64,000 nucleotides of DNA from Rhizobium sp. L51/94. GTDB lineage: Bacteria; Pseudomonadota; Alphaproteobacteria; Rhizobiales; Rhizobiaceae. Where the stretch lies: contig NZ_CP072141.1 in the NCBI RefSeq assembly GCF_019355555.1, positions 1,854,001 to 1,918,000 on the forward strand, in the 5' to 3' direction. Positions 54,413-63,333 of this stretch are shown here, one piece after another. Position 1 is the first letter of the stretch. The number at the start of each line of letters is the position of its first letter. The notes beneath the pieces are model-generated. The model searched no databases and was not told the DNA's origin. It was given only the letters and a program-made list of their open reading frames with translations. The translations under genes and the position numbers were made by a program.

Positions 54413-55582
54413 TCAGGGAAGCTGCGGCTGCGGCTTTTCCTCGATGAACACTTCGTTGATGACGGTCATGACGATCAGCGACAGGGGAAGGGCGAGCATC
54501 GCGCCGACAGCGCCCCACATCCAGGTCCAGAAGATGATGGCGACGAACACGACGAAGGGGTTGAGCTCGAGCTGGCGACCCATCACCGCCGGGAAGACGA
54601 GGTTTTCCATAGTCAGGTGGACCGAGAAGAAAATCGCTGCGGGTATAAGGCCGATAAGGATGCTGTCATGGGTGAGGACACCGGCAATGGCGACCGCGAC
54701 GGTCATGAGCGTAATGCCGAGGAACGGTACGAAGCTCGACAGGAACGCGAACACACCCCACAACGCCGGCATGCTGAGCCCGCCGAAATAGGCGATGGCC
54801 GTCATGATCACGCCGAGCCCCATATAGATCAGCGAGGCCGTGGCGAAATAATAGCCCAGCACCTGCTCGACAGCATTAATGACGCGGATTGCCGCCAGCC
54901 GTTCAGGCCGGCCCTTGAACGCCATGATGATCGCCTTGCGCAGAGTGACCCGGCCGACCAGAAAAAGCAGCAGCGCCGCAAAGAACACCAGCCCCTGGAC
55001 GATGGCCGGGGTCAGGTTCGCAGTGACGACATGCAGTATGCTGCCGGTATGCTCGATCAGGGCCCCTGCCGACATCGGCCCGCTCTCGAATGTCTTCGGC
55101 GTGATGTGCAGCCAGTGGATTTTCTGCAGGAACGGCATGATGCGGTCGATAGAGTTCTGCACCATGTCGGGCCCCTGGCTTGCCAGTGCTGCCAGCGGCC
55201 CGGCGACGCTGTTGATGATCAGGAAGATGATCAGCGCCACGGAGCTCGAGAGAAGGACCGCATTGAGAATGCGCGGGACACCGAGCTTGCTCAGCTTTTC
55301 GGCGACCAGACCGAGGATCATGCCGACGACGATTGCCAGCGTCACCGGAATGAGGATGACCGACATGAAGTAGATGCCGGCTCCCGCCATGATCAGGAAA
55401 ATGCCGATGATGGCCCAGGCGGACGCGACATCGAGCCCGTCTTTCTCGACCCGGCGCATGGGTGCCCCACCATCCATCTGCTCGGTCGCCTGTTTCAGCG
55501 AGTTGGCCCAGCTGCTCAATCGCATCTCGCGTTCTATGGCAATCTTGCGTGTCTGCTTACGTATACCGTTGGCAATGCCCAT
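54413..55582 (-). CDS. AI-2E family transporter
   Basis: This 389-residue membrane protein has eight or so membrane segments of the AI-2E/PerM family, with characteristic blocks LIPVTLAIVVGMILGLVAEKLS and GVFAFLSSFVPFLGITLMTVAVA. The family name is historical. Members include sodium/proton antiporters, and true AI-2 export is unproven. The start at 55582 has a weak ribosome site. Confidence 0.88.
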   Translation of the reverse strand: MGIANGIRKQTRKIAIEREMRLSSWANSLKQATEQMDGGAPMRRVEKDGLDVASAWAIIGIFLIMAGAGIYFMSVILIPVTLAIVVGMILGLVAEKLSKLGVPRILNAVLLSSSVALIIFLIINSVAGPLAALASQGPDMVQNSIDRIMPFLQKIHWLHITPKTFESGPMSAGALIEHTGSILHVVTANLTPAIVQGLVFFAALLLFLVGRVTLRKAIIMAFKGRPERLAAIRVINAVEQVLGYYFATASLIYMGLGVIMTAIAYFGGLSMPALWGVFAFLSSFVPFLGITLMTVAVAIAGVLTHDSILIGLIPAAIFFSVHLTMENLVFPAVMGRQLELNPFVVFVAIIFWTWMWGAVGAMLALPLSLIVMTVINEVFIEEKPQPQLP

Positions 55583-55740
55583 TTTTGTGAACGTTCCGGA
55601 AGCCCCAGCGCCTCGCAGCCATAACGCGCAAACGCACTGCGGGTTCCCGAGAGCGGTAAGCTAAAGGTTGTAGCCGCTTCCGCGGCATCGGCAGCGATTT
55701 CTACAGCGCCGCCAACTGCCCGCCGGGAGGGCGGAACGCC

Positions 55741-56604
55741 CTATGCGGTGAGCGTCAGGCCGATACCCCAGGGGTCTCTCAGCGACACCCCGCCGTCGCG
55801 TTTTTCGTGGCGGATTTCGAGGCCATCGAGCTTGCTGACGGCTGCGTCCAAAGCGGCGCTGTCGTTGAAGCGAAGCGTGTAGTCGGACAGCCCGGTCATG
55901 TTCTCCGTTCGGACGCCGGCGCCACGGCTGTTCCAGATGTTGGCCGCGACATGGTGGTGATAGCCGCCGCTGGCAAAGAAGCTGGCGCCGGGATAGCGCG
56001 CCATGATCTTCAGGCCGAGGACGTCGCGATAGAAAGCATCCGCTTCCGGGATATTGCCGACCTGCAGATGGATATGGCCGATGGCCGAGCCGTCCGCCAT
56101 GCCGTTCCAGCTGTCCTGTGGCGCACTTTCGTAGAGCTTCTGCAGGTCCAGCGCCAGTGTCGCCATTTCGATCATGCCGTCGGTCTGCAACTTCCAAAGG
56201 TCGTGGGCGCGGTCGGCATAGATCTCGATACCGTTGCCTTCCGGATCGGCGAGATAGATGGCCTCGCTGACGAGATGGTCGGAAGCGCCCTGCAGCTGGA
56301 CGTTGTTGTGGGCAGCATGGCGCAGCCAGCGGGCCAGCTCGGTCCTGTTGGGCAGCAGGAAGGCGGTGTGAAACAGGCCAGCGGTATTCTGTGGCGCGCG
56401 CCTGGCTGCTTTGTCGGTGGTAAGCGACAGCAGCGGCTTTCCGCCAACGCCGAGCAATTCGCCGCTGGCGCTTTTTTCCATCGATTTCAGGCCGAGCATA
56501 GACTGGTAGAAGCCGGAAACCAGTGGCAGGTCGCTGACGACCAGATGCGACTGGCCGACATAGGCTGGGCGCGTCAGCGCATAGGACGGTGCGGTCTCGG
56601 TCAT
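55741..56604 (-). CDS. two-domain VOC dioxygenase (catechol-2,3-dioxygenase-like)
   Basis: This 287-residue protein has two vicinal-oxygen-chelate halves. The first begins QSHLVVSDLPLVSGFYQSM and contains GLFHTAFLLPNR and EIYADRAHDLW; the second begins GHIHLQVGNIPEADAFYRDV with GGYHHHVAANIW. This matches bacterial CatE-type extradiol dioxygenases, which need Fe(II). The substrate may be a catechol. The start at 56604 has AGGAG. No other catabolic gene is beside it. Confidence 0.88.
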   Translation of the reverse strand: MTETAPSYALTRPAYVGQSHLVVSDLPLVSGFYQSMLGLKSMEKSASGELLGVGGKPLLSLTTDKAARRAPQNTAGLFHTAFLLPNRTELARWLRHAAHNNVQLQGASDHLVSEAIYLADPEGNGIEIYADRAHDLWKLQTDGMIEMATLALDLQKLYESAPQDSWNGMADGSAIGHIHLQVGNIPEADAFYRDVLGLKIMARYPGASFFASGGYHHHVAANIWNSRGAGVRTENMTGLSDYTLRFNDSAALDAAVSKLDGLEIRHEKRDGGVSLRDPWGIGLTLTA

Positions 56605-56880
56605 GAAATCTCCTGCCCGGTGTCCGGGTATTATATCCGTCGCGCGAGGCGGCATCGATGGGACGGCTGGCAGGACCCGAGGTCCCGCCACCGCCTTCGC
56701 CATCTTATATGGCCGATAACCGTCGTTCGCAGAAGATGTGTTTTTGACGATGAAGCGTGCATCCCTTGTTGACGCTGGCCTTGTTGACGCTGGCAGCCTT
56801 TGACCTCGATCAAGGGATTGTCGGGTCCGCGCCGTTAGGGTGGTCATGGAAAGCAACGGGGCGTCCAAAGGGGCAGAAGC

Positions 56881-57294
56881 ATGTACAAGAAGATCATCGT
56901 GGCCATCGATATCGGAACCCTTGCGAAGGGTGAGCCAGCGCTGCGGCGCGCGATGGAACTGCTCGATGCCGGCGGCGAGATCGTCGCGTTGAATGTCGTG
57001 GAGGATATACCGAGCTCTCTCATCCTCGACCTGCCGCAGGATTTCGTCACCGACGCTATCGGCGACGCCGACCTGAAGCTCCAGGATCTCTGCAAGCGCC
57101 TCGCTGTTCCGGCTCTCGTCGAAGTCCGCACCGGCTCGCCGGCAGCAGCGATCCTGAAAGCTGCCGAGAAACATGAGGCAGACCTCCTCATCGTCTCATC
57201 TCACATACCCGACCTGTCGAACTACTTTCTCGGCGCAACCGCCGACCGCGTCGTCCGCCACGCCAAATGCTCCGTCCTCGTCGAACGTGGATAG
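56881..57294 (+). CDS. UspA-family universal stress protein
   Basis: This 137-residue protein has the UspA fold: YKKIIVAIDIGTLAKGEPAL, EIVALNVVEDIP and ATADRVVRHAKCSVLV (nucleotide-binding G-x(9)-G/S/T type end). It is cytoplasmic and generally induced by growth arrest. A 14-base direct repeat (TTGTTGACGCTGGC) lies upstream at about 56766-56793. It is a single-gene unit. Confidence 0.9.
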   Translation: MYKKIIVAIDIGTLAKGEPALRRAMELLDAGGEIVALNVVEDIPSSLILDLPQDFVTDAIGDADLKLQDLCKRLAVPALVEVRTGSPAAAILKAAEKHEADLLIVSSHIPDLSNYFLGATADRVVRHAKCSVLVERG

Positions 57295-57389
57295 GGGAGC
57301 GAAGGAGGAAATACGGCTCTCTCTCTCTTTCTCTGTCGGAGTATGCTATCGGCTACCGCCGGAAAGCACCGAGGGTAGGGGAAGGCGGA

Positions 57390-57935
57390 ATGGAGTTTCG
57401 TGAGGCTGTAGCAGACGATGCCGCCAATCTGGCAGCGCTGACGACACAGGTTTTTCTCCATACCTATGCCAAGCGCGGCGTCCGGACCGCACTTTCGACC
57501 TATGTCCTATCGGAGTTCACGGCAGACAAGTTCCTTCAGGCCCTCGAGGACAAGCAGCAGATATTCGTAGTCTGCTGCGAAGGCGCCCATCTCGTCGGCT
57601 ATGTGCGCCTCGCCTTCAGCGCGCCGTGTCCGTCCGACGACCGGCTGCAGTCGGAAATTGCCACGCTCTACGTCCAGGAACACTTCCTGCGCCGGGGCAT
57701 CGGGACGCAACTGCTGAACCGGGCGCTCCAAACGTTGCATCGCCGCGGTGCCGATGCCGCCTGGCTGTCCGTCAACCACGAAAACGCCGATGCCATCGCC
57801 TTCTACGAAAGACATGGCTTCCAAAGCGCCGGTTCCACAGACTTCGAACTGGACGGCGAGCGCCACGAAAACTTCATCTTCCGCCGCGCGCTTGACGGGG
57901 GTGACGATGGGGAGGGCGTGGCTGAGTGGGGGTGA
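57390..57935 (+). CDS. GNAT-family acetyltransferase
   Basis: This 181-residue acetyltransferase has the GNAT core: LVGYVRLAFSAPCPSDDR, a strand IATLYVQEHFLRRGIGTQLLN (acetyl-CoA loop) and a tail NADAIAFYERHGFQSAG. The acceptor is unknown. The start at 57390 has AAGGCGG nearby. It is convergent with the antitoxin of the PIN module. Confidence 0.85.
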   Translation: MEFREAVADDAANLAALTTQVFLHTYAKRGVRTALSTYVLSEFTADKFLQALEDKQQIFVVCCEGAHLVGYVRLAFSAPCPSDDRLQSEIATLYVQEHFLRRGIGTQLLNRALQTLHRRGADAAWLSVNHENADAIAFYERHGFQSAGSTDFELDGERHENFIFRRALDGGDDGEGVAEWG

Positions 57936-57942
57936 GTTGGCC

Positions 57943-58194
57943 TCAGCCCGCGTCTTCGGGCATTTCGTCGCCCTTCTCCGGGGGCTGGCTTTCAAGCCGG
58001 TCGAGAATCGCCAGTGCCTGCGCCGGATCGCCACGCGCCGCCCTCCGCTTCAGACTTTTGAAAGCCCGGCGGTTTCCCATGCCCTCGGATATCAGCGACA
58101 AAAGCATCTGGTTCACCGAGACATTTTCCTCGGCGGCGGCTTCCTTGGCCTGCTCCATCAGATAGTCTGGCAGCCGCAACGGATATTGGCTCAT
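57943..58194 (-). CDS. ribbon-helix-helix antitoxin
   Basis: This 83-residue protein starts MSQYPLRLPDYLMEQAKEAA, followed by ENVSVNQMLLSLISEGMG, the pattern of short antitoxins of the HicB/CopG ribbon-helix-helix type. The C-terminus is acidic and would wrap the toxin. It overlaps the upstream toxin gene by four bases. It probably binds its operator together with the toxin. Confidence 0.8.
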   Translation of the reverse strand: MSQYPLRLPDYLMEQAKEAAAEENVSVNQMLLSLISEGMGNRRAFKSLKRRAARGDPAQALAILDRLESQPPEKGDEMPEDAG

Positions 58195-58622
58195 GTGACT
58201 TTCCTTTCTCGTTTGTACAGGCGGACAAAATCTTTTGCCGAAAGAGCTGTCAGGCCGAATACCGAAACTGACGGATGTCGAAAATGGCGATCATCCGTGA
58301 CGATCAAATTCGCTCCAGCTGCCAAGGCGCATTCGACAATCAGGTCGTCTTTCGGATCATCCAGGAATGGCCGAAAGCGGAACCACGGCCGTATCAAAGT
58401 TGCCATGGCACATAGTGCGTCAAGAATGACATCGATCTCTACTGCCGATGTATACAATCCGGCTAGTCCGGGCCTTTTGAGAACATCCTCGTATTCCAAC
58501 ACAACCGCTGGTGACATTGCAAACGGAATGGACCGCAAAAGCATCTCTCTTAGAACGAAGCCGGATGCTCCGTCCCGCGAACGAATTCCGCGTAGAATGA
58601 CATTGGCATCTGCAACGATCAT
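58191..58622 (-). CDS. PIN-domain toxin
   Basis: This 143-residue protein is a PIN-domain ribonuclease toxin of the type annotated as putative toxin-antitoxin component. The N-terminal Asp5 (MIVADANVILRGI), Glu near position 43 (VVLEYEDVL) and the later acidic cluster (DDPKDDLIVECAL, TDDRHF) fit the PIN active site. It precedes its antitoxin by overlap. An AT-rich palindrome lies at its start. Confidence 0.82.
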   Translation of the reverse strand: MIVADANVILRGIRSRDGASGFVLREMLLRSIPFAMSPAVVLEYEDVLKRPGLAGLYTSAVEIDVILDALCAMATLIRPWFRFRPFLDDPKDDLIVECALAAGANLIVTDDRHFRHPSVSVFGLTALSAKDFVRLYKRERKVT

Positions 58623-58633
58623 GGTTCAAGGTA

Positions 58634-58649
58634 ATATCGTATATGATAT
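58634..58649. promoter_or_regulatory. candidate PIN module operator
   Basis: ATATC and GATAT arms surround GTATAT, just upstream of the toxin start. It fits autorepression by a ribbon-helix-helix antitoxin (inference). Confidence 0.45.
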
Positions 58650-58671
58650 CACGCAAGCCTGATAACAGCGG

Positions 58672-59433
58672 ATGCAACCCTATTCTCCGCCTCCCAACGC
58701 TTGCCCCGAAATCCATGAGATGGCACCATTCGGCATGGCAAATCGCGACGCACATTCACCGGTGGCGGAGTTCAAGGGTATCCGCTGGACTTACGACAAA
58801 TCCGAAATCATTGCAGACAGCATCGTCAACGGCGTCGGCGTCGTTCTGGCACTGATCGGCGCCACGGTGCTGGTCGTCTATGCGACGCTGTGGCGATCCG
58901 GGGGCGAAATCGCCGCTGCCTGGATCTATGGCCTCGGCCTCGTGCTGACGCTCACCATGTCGTTTTCCTACAACATCTGGCCGGTCTCGCCGACCAAGTG
59001 GATCCTGCGGCGGTTCGATCATTCGGCAATCTTCGTGCTGATCGCTGCCACCTATACGCCGTTTCTCGAGCGCGGATCCGACGATCCGCTGCTGCTGTCG
59101 ACTTTGATCGCCCTGTGGGTGTTCGCTGCGATCGGCATCGTGCTGAAATGCGGATTTCCCGGTCGCTACGACAGGCTGGCGATCCTGCTCTATCTCGCCA
59201 TGGGCTGGAGCGGCGTGCTGGTGGCAGGACCTGTGGCAGCCCGGATCCCGTCCGTCTCGATGCTGCTGATCGTCGTCGGCGGTGTCGTCTATTCGCTGGG
59301 CGTGATCTTTCACGTCTGGGAAAAGCTGCGGTTCCAGAACGCCATATGGCACGCTTTCGTGCTGACGGCCGCCGGCATCCACTATGCGGCGGTCATGACC
59401 TGCTTCACCCTGTCGCCGCCAGCGAGCCTTTGA
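58672..59433 (+). CDS. hemolysin III family membrane protein
   Basis: This 253-residue protein has seven or so membrane helices of the hemolysin III/PAQR family: EIIADSIVNGVGVVLALIG, the metal motif region RRFDHSAIFVLIAATYTPF, and IWHAFVLTAAGIHYAAVM near the C-terminus. The true activity is unclear, as several relatives are linked to lipid or metal homeostasis. The start at 58672 is uncertain (58720 and 58735 are alternatives). It overlaps the convergent secreted protein gene by 29 bases. Confidence 0.85.
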   Translation: MQPYSPPPNACPEIHEMAPFGMANRDAHSPVAEFKGIRWTYDKSEIIADSIVNGVGVVLALIGATVLVVYATLWRSGGEIAAAWIYGLGLVLTLTMSFSYNIWPVSPTKWILRRFDHSAIFVLIAATYTPFLERGSDDPLLLSTLIALWVFAAIGIVLKCGFPGRYDRLAILLYLAMGWSGVLVAGPVAARIPSVSMLLIVVGGVVYSLGVIFHVWEKLRFQNAIWHAFVLTAAGIHYAAVMTCFTLSPPASL

Positions 59434-59947
59434 ACGGCGGCTTCTGGCTGCCGGCATTGCATTTTTCGGTTGCCTTGAGGCTGCGCACCAGCCGCATCAG
59501 CACGGCATCGTAGCGCTGCATTTCCGCCTTGGCATAGTCCATCTGGAAAAAGGCCGAAGCCCCGTTGCAGAGCGCAACGCCGCGTCCGTAGACCAGCCTG
59601 TCGCGCTTGATGCCGGTGAAGCTGAAGCCTTGCGAGGTCGTTTTCGAAAAAGACACTTGCCAGCCATCCTGCCTCGCCAGCACCAGACGCGTCTTCGCCT
59701 CGCTCTGAAAATCGCTGCTGAAGGCGGGGGTGGCAAATACCAGCAAGCGGGCGGATTTGTCGGCCGGCGCCAGGGAAAGTCCGTCGCCGTGATTGGCAAG
59801 AAGGGTAAGCCCGAAACCGGGCGGCAGTTCGATGCTGTAGCCGAAACGGCTGTTGTCGTAGGGCCACCATTCGCTTGCATGAGCATGCCCGGTCGAGAGC
59901 GCAGACACTGCAGACAGGAGCAGACAGGCGGCAAGGCGCGACAACAT
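59405..59947 (-). CDS. secreted hypothetical protein
   Basis: This 180-residue protein has a signal peptide (LSRLAACLLLSAVSALSTGHAHA). The mature part is about 155 residues, with blocks WWPYDNSRFGYSIELPPGFG and RLVYGRGVALCNGASAFFQM. No domain is recognised. The start at 59947 has GGAAAAC before it. Its end overlaps the hemolysin III gene by 29 bases, on the opposite strand. Confidence 0.75.
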   Translation of the reverse strand: MLSRLAACLLLSAVSALSTGHAHASEWWPYDNSRFGYSIELPPGFGLTLLANHGDGLSLAPADKSARLLVFATPAFSSDFQSEAKTRLVLARQDGWQVSFSKTTSQGFSFTGIKRDRLVYGRGVALCNGASAFFQMDYAKAEMQRYDAVLMRLVRSLKATEKCNAGSQKPPFKGSLAATG

Positions 59948-60142
59948 GCGTTTTCCGGATGGCGAGAACAAAGGATGTCTATTGTTTAGCCTATTTCGAG
60001 CCAAGAATCTCGTAGTCTTGAAAAATTAATATGGCGAATTGCCCAAGGATAAGTCATCGCGGCGGCAGCCATGCAAGAGCGGCAGATTTACTTTGGTCAT
60101 GGCGCGGCGTATGCCGTCGATCGTCCTAAAACGGAGTGTGCC

Positions 60143-60649
60143 GTGACCGCCCCCATCCTTTTGCGCGATGCCGTCGACGCCGATCTGGCCTCAATCCGCG
60201 ACATCTACAACCACGCCGTCGAGCATAGCACGGCGATCTGGAACGAGGTGCTGGTCGATGTCGACAACCGCCGCCAGTGGTGGAACGCACGCGTCGCCAA
60301 GGGCTATCCGGTGCTGGTCGCGATTGTCGCCGGCAAGGTCGCCGGCTACGCGTCATACGGTGACTGGCGCGCCTTCGACGGTTACCGCCACACCGTCGAG
60401 CATTCGGTCTATGTCGACCCGGAGGCGCGTGGCGCGGGGATCGGCGAGCAACTGATGCGAGCCCTGATCGAGCGAGCCGCTGCCGGCAATGTCCATGTCA
60501 TGATCGCTGGCATCGAGGCCGAGAATGCAGCGTCCATCCGCCTGCACGAAAAACTCGGATTTCGCGTCGTCGGGACGTTTTCGGAAGTCGGCATCAAGTT
60601 CGGTCGTTGGCTCGATCTGACCTGCATGGAGTTGCGGATACTGTCCTGA
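60143..60649 (+). CDS. GNAT acetyltransferase (phosphinothricin acetyltransferase-like)
   Basis: This 168-residue protein matches the Pat/Bar group: LLRDAVDADLASIRDIYNHAVEHSTAIWNE at the start, YGDWRAFDGYRHTVEHSVYVDPEARGAGIG with the acetyl-CoA loop, and RLHEKLGFRVVG. Members acetylate phosphinothricin or methionine derivatives. The start is GTG at 60143 with GGAG upstream. It is a single-gene unit on the plus strand. Confidence 0.88.
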   Translation: MTAPILLRDAVDADLASIRDIYNHAVEHSTAIWNEVLVDVDNRRQWWNARVAKGYPVLVAIVAGKVAGYASYGDWRAFDGYRHTVEHSVYVDPEARGAGIGEQLMRALIERAAAGNVHVMIAGIEAENAASIRLHEKLGFRVVGTFSEVGIKFGRWLDLTCMELRILS

Positions 60650-61420
60650 CCGTGGGGCCATGCTCCGGCTTGCTGTCCATGTGCTTGCAGCCAGCCATTG
60701 GCCAACAAGCCGGGGCAGGGCGACAAGGTCCCGTCGCTACATCTGCTGTCCCGCGAGTGCAGGGAGAAGTGCACCCTGCAGTATCTGGCAGCTTAACTGC
60801 CGGTTGAATACGTCGCGAGACAACACTGGACCCTGCACCGGCGATTTCCGGGGCTCAAGCATTTACAACTTGACGCGGCGTTCTTTCAGGGATCATTTGT
60901 TCGTACGCAAATAGGTAGGTTTGCTTTGTTATTTTGGGTGTCTGTTCCTGCATAGAATAACGGATTCGACCGTCTGAAACATTGCAACCGAGATCCTATT
61001 TCATAATCTGTTAATTTTCCTTCAAGTTGAAAATTCGAAGTATAATTACATTTACATTTCCCAAGGTGTCTGAATTTAGCACACGAATTGTTCTCTGTGG
61101 TGACTGGACTTTCACGCCGACAGTGATAATTCATTGCAAGTCGAATTTGACGTGCTTTTGAACTCTCGATTACGCCATTGATGCTTGAAGCTTATTGCAA
61201 CGGGTTTTACCCAAGGGGTCGTTGGTCCATCTTTGGGCGTTCAAAGTCGGCACGCCGATTCGTTGGTAGACAATTTGCTGTTTATGCGGGGACAAGACTT
61301 GGGGGTGTCTTGAAGTCACATGCAGTTGTGTCGCGAAAGACTATGTCGCCGCGACGCTGACCGGAACTGAGGCGAGCCAGAGCGGCTTGTCTCTGAAAAA
61401 ATGTGAATAGGAGAATTTGA
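60650..61420. promoter_or_regulatory. 770-base AT-rich upstream region of mucR
   Basis: Much of this region (60880-61150) is near 40 percent GC against about 60 elsewhere. It carries no supported gene. Ros/MucR proteins bind AT-rich DNA and repress their own promoters, so it is a likely autoregulatory region, perhaps with a long leader RNA. The exact start of transcription cannot be set from sequence. Confidence 0.5.
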
Positions 61421-61849
61421 ATGACAGACGCGGTTCTTGGTGCCGGCGCTGACTTGCTGGTTGAACTGACGGCCGACATCGTGGCCGCCTACGTGAGCAA
61501 TCACGTTGTTCCCGTAAGCGACCTCGCACACCTGATTTCCGACGTGCATTCCGCGCTCAGCGGCACCTCGGCACCGGTCGCCGCCGTGGCTGTTGTTGAA
61601 AAGCAGAAGCCTGCCGTCTCCGTACGCAAGTCCGTACAGGACGACCAGATCACTTGCCTGGAATGCGGCGGCAGTTTCAAGTCGCTGAAGCGCCACCTGA
61701 TGACGCATCATTCCCTGTCGCCGGAAGATTATCGCGAAAAGTGGGACCTGCAGGCGGACTACCCCATGGTCGCGCCAGCCTATGCCGAAGCGCGTTCGCG
61801 CCTCGCCAAGGAAATGGGTCTCGGCCAGCGCCGCAAGCGCGCCCGCTGA
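61421..61849 (+). CDS. mucR: Ros/MucR-family zinc-finger regulator
   Basis: This 142-residue regulator has the Ros/MucR zinc finger: Cys79-x2-Cys82, then His92-x3-His96 ([19 protein letters not shown]). A basic C-terminus follows ([10 protein letters not shown]). The N-terminal part ([23 protein letters not shown]) is the oligomerisation region. MucR controls exopolysaccharide, motility and cell-cycle genes in rhizobia and Brucella by binding AT-rich DNA, in an H-NS-like manner. AGGAG precedes ATG, and a terminator follows. Which paralogue this is (MucR, RosR) cannot be told. Confidence 0.96.
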   Translation: MTDAVLGAGADLLVELTADIVAAYVSNHVVPVSDLAHLISDVHSALSGTSAPVAAVAVVEKQKPAVSVRKSVQDDQITCLECGGSFKSLKRHLMTHHSLSPEDYREKWDLQADYPMVAPAYAEARSRLAKEMGLGQRRKRAR

Positions 61850-61874
61850 CCATCAAAGATACACAGCAACACTG

Positions 61875-61900
61875 AACCGGGCCTCGAGCCCGGTTTTTTT
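61875..61900 (+). terminator. rho-independent terminator of mucR
   Basis: AACCGGGC and GCCCGGTT pair around CTCGA and are followed by a run of T residues. Confidence 0.9.
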
Positions 61901-62060
61901 GTGGGAAAGTTTCGACATTTAAGGAAAATAATCCCATTAATATTGAGGGTGATTTTCAATTTAATCATTTAATTCAGCAAAATAATGCTGGCGTCTATCA
62001 ATTGTTGGTTCTTGCTATCTTCGTCGATGTGTGAATAAATTCCTAAAAAGGAGTTTGCGC

Positions 62061-62489
62061 ATGTCCATCGATCCCCTCGTTCCCGTCTCTCTTCCTGCGA
62101 TCATTCCGCTGCCAACGGTGCTGTCGGGCACGGCGCTCGTGCCCGTTCGCCGCGGCTTTCTCTCGGTCGACGCCACCTGCGGTATCGTCAACCGTATGGC
62201 CGGCGAGATGTCGGCGCTGGTCAGCGAGCGCACTCTGCACCGGCGAGACCGGCGCCGGACGATGTGGCATATCCGCCAGATCTCCATGTATGTCTGCCAC
62301 GTCGCGCTGCAGATCCCCATCGCCGATATCGCCGACGCCTTCGGGCGCGACCGCAGCACAGTGGCCTATTCCCTGAGGATCGTGGAGGGCAGGCGCGACG
62401 ACCAGGCCTATGACGCTTTCGTCGAGTCCGTCGAACGTCTGGCCGGCTCGGTGTTTGCAGCTTCGGAGGCGGCTGCAGATGAGCACTAG
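62061..62489 (+). CDS. orphan DnaA domain IV protein (HdaB-like)
   Basis: This 142-residue protein ends in a DnaA-type DNA-binding domain: WHIRQISMYVCHVALQIPIADI followed by AFGRDRSTVAYSLRIVEG, which resembles the signature helix of DnaA domain IV. There is no ATPase domain. Caulobacter HdaB has this architecture and affects replication initiation through the RIDA process; equivalence here is inferred. The start at 62061 has AAAGGAG. It overlaps the next gene by 11 bases, so the two are co-translated. The initial 60 residues are not similar to DnaA. Confidence 0.85.
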   Translation: MSIDPLVPVSLPAIIPLPTVLSGTALVPVRRGFLSVDATCGIVNRMAGEMSALVSERTLHRRDRRRTMWHIRQISMYVCHVALQIPIADIADAFGRDRSTVAYSLRIVEGRRDDQAYDAFVESVERLAGSVFAASEAAADEH

Positions 62490-63333
62490 GACACCCCCAT
62501 CCCGTAAGTCGCTGGTCAGATTGCTGCGTTTCATCGGCGCCGGTGCGGGTATGATACCCGAGCCCGGCGGCGTGGTGCTCCAAAGTGTGGACGGACGCCG
62601 GCAGTTCAGCGCCACCGGGCTGATCGACTGGGCTATGGCTGCAGGCCTCGTCACCGACAGCCCCTCGACCCCACCATTATCGGCGGCTGACGCGCCAGCG
62701 GGGCCTTTGGAGACGGCCAAGTACCTGATGTTGTTGCCGCCGGCACGTAGCTTCCTGCGTCGCGCAGCCGCCGATACGGAAGAGGAGTTCCTGGCCCAGC
62801 ACGCCGAAATCGTTTCCACGACTGCAGAGGTCGACGGCGCCAGGCAGAGAGTGCGTTTCGATCAGGCGGAATCGCCGCTTGCCGCGCTTTCCCGGTTAAA
62901 AGACCGCAATGGCGCGCCTTTCCTGCCGGAGGCGGCTCTCGCTGCCGGGGAAAAGCTTGCGTCCGATTTCAATCGTGGACAGTTGCAGCCGCGCGTCACT
63001 GCCTCGTGGGAGCCGCGCCTTGCGACTTCGGCCAAGGGCGGGCGCGGCGGCATGGCTGACGTCGCAGACAGCGCCATGGCGGCCCGTCTTGCCGTCAACC
63101 GCGCCATCGCCGCGATGGGTCCAGAACTCAGCGGTGTCGCGCTCGATATCTGCTGTTTCACGAAAGGCCTGACGACCGTCGAGCGCGAAAGGCAATGGCC
63201 TGCGCGCTCTGCCAAGCTGATGCTGCGTACCGCGCTGCTGACGCTTTCGCGACACTATACGCCACCTCGATCTCAGAAGAATTCCACCACGCAGCACTGG
63301 GGAGCGGAAGGATATCGACCGGATCTACTCTAG
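62479..63333 (+). CDS. DUF6456 family protein
   Basis: This 284-residue protein has a C-terminal DUF6456 domain. The conserved region runs from about residue 140 (SPLAALSRLKDRNGAPFLPE) to 270 (LDICCFTKGLTTVERERQWP, then SAKLMLRTALLTLSRHY). The N-terminus has a helical region (LVRLLRFIGAGAGMIPEPGG) that may carry another helix-turn-helix. The family is found in Rhizobiales and its role is unknown. GGAGG precedes its ATG, and it overlaps the orphan DnaA-like gene by 11 bases, which suggests a linked function. Confidence 0.85.
   Translation: MSTRTPPSRKSLVRLLRFIGAGAGMIPEPGGVVLQSVDGRRQFSATGLIDWAMAAGLVTDSPSTPPLSAADAPAGPLETAKYLMLLPPARSFLRRAAADTEEEFLAQHAEIVSTTAEVDGARQRVRFDQAESPLAALSRLKDRNGAPFLPEAALAAGEKLASDFNRGQLQPRVTASWEPRLATSAKGGRGGMADVADSAMAARLAVNRAIAAMGPELSGVALDICCFTKGLTTVERERQWPARSAKLMLRTALLTLSRHYTPPRSQKNSTTQHWGAEGYRPDLL

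Noticed and set aside
54413..55582. AI-2 export role for the permease
   Set aside because: The name is a legacy of the family. No quorum-sensing gene is nearby and relatives are ion antiporters, so no export function is claimed.
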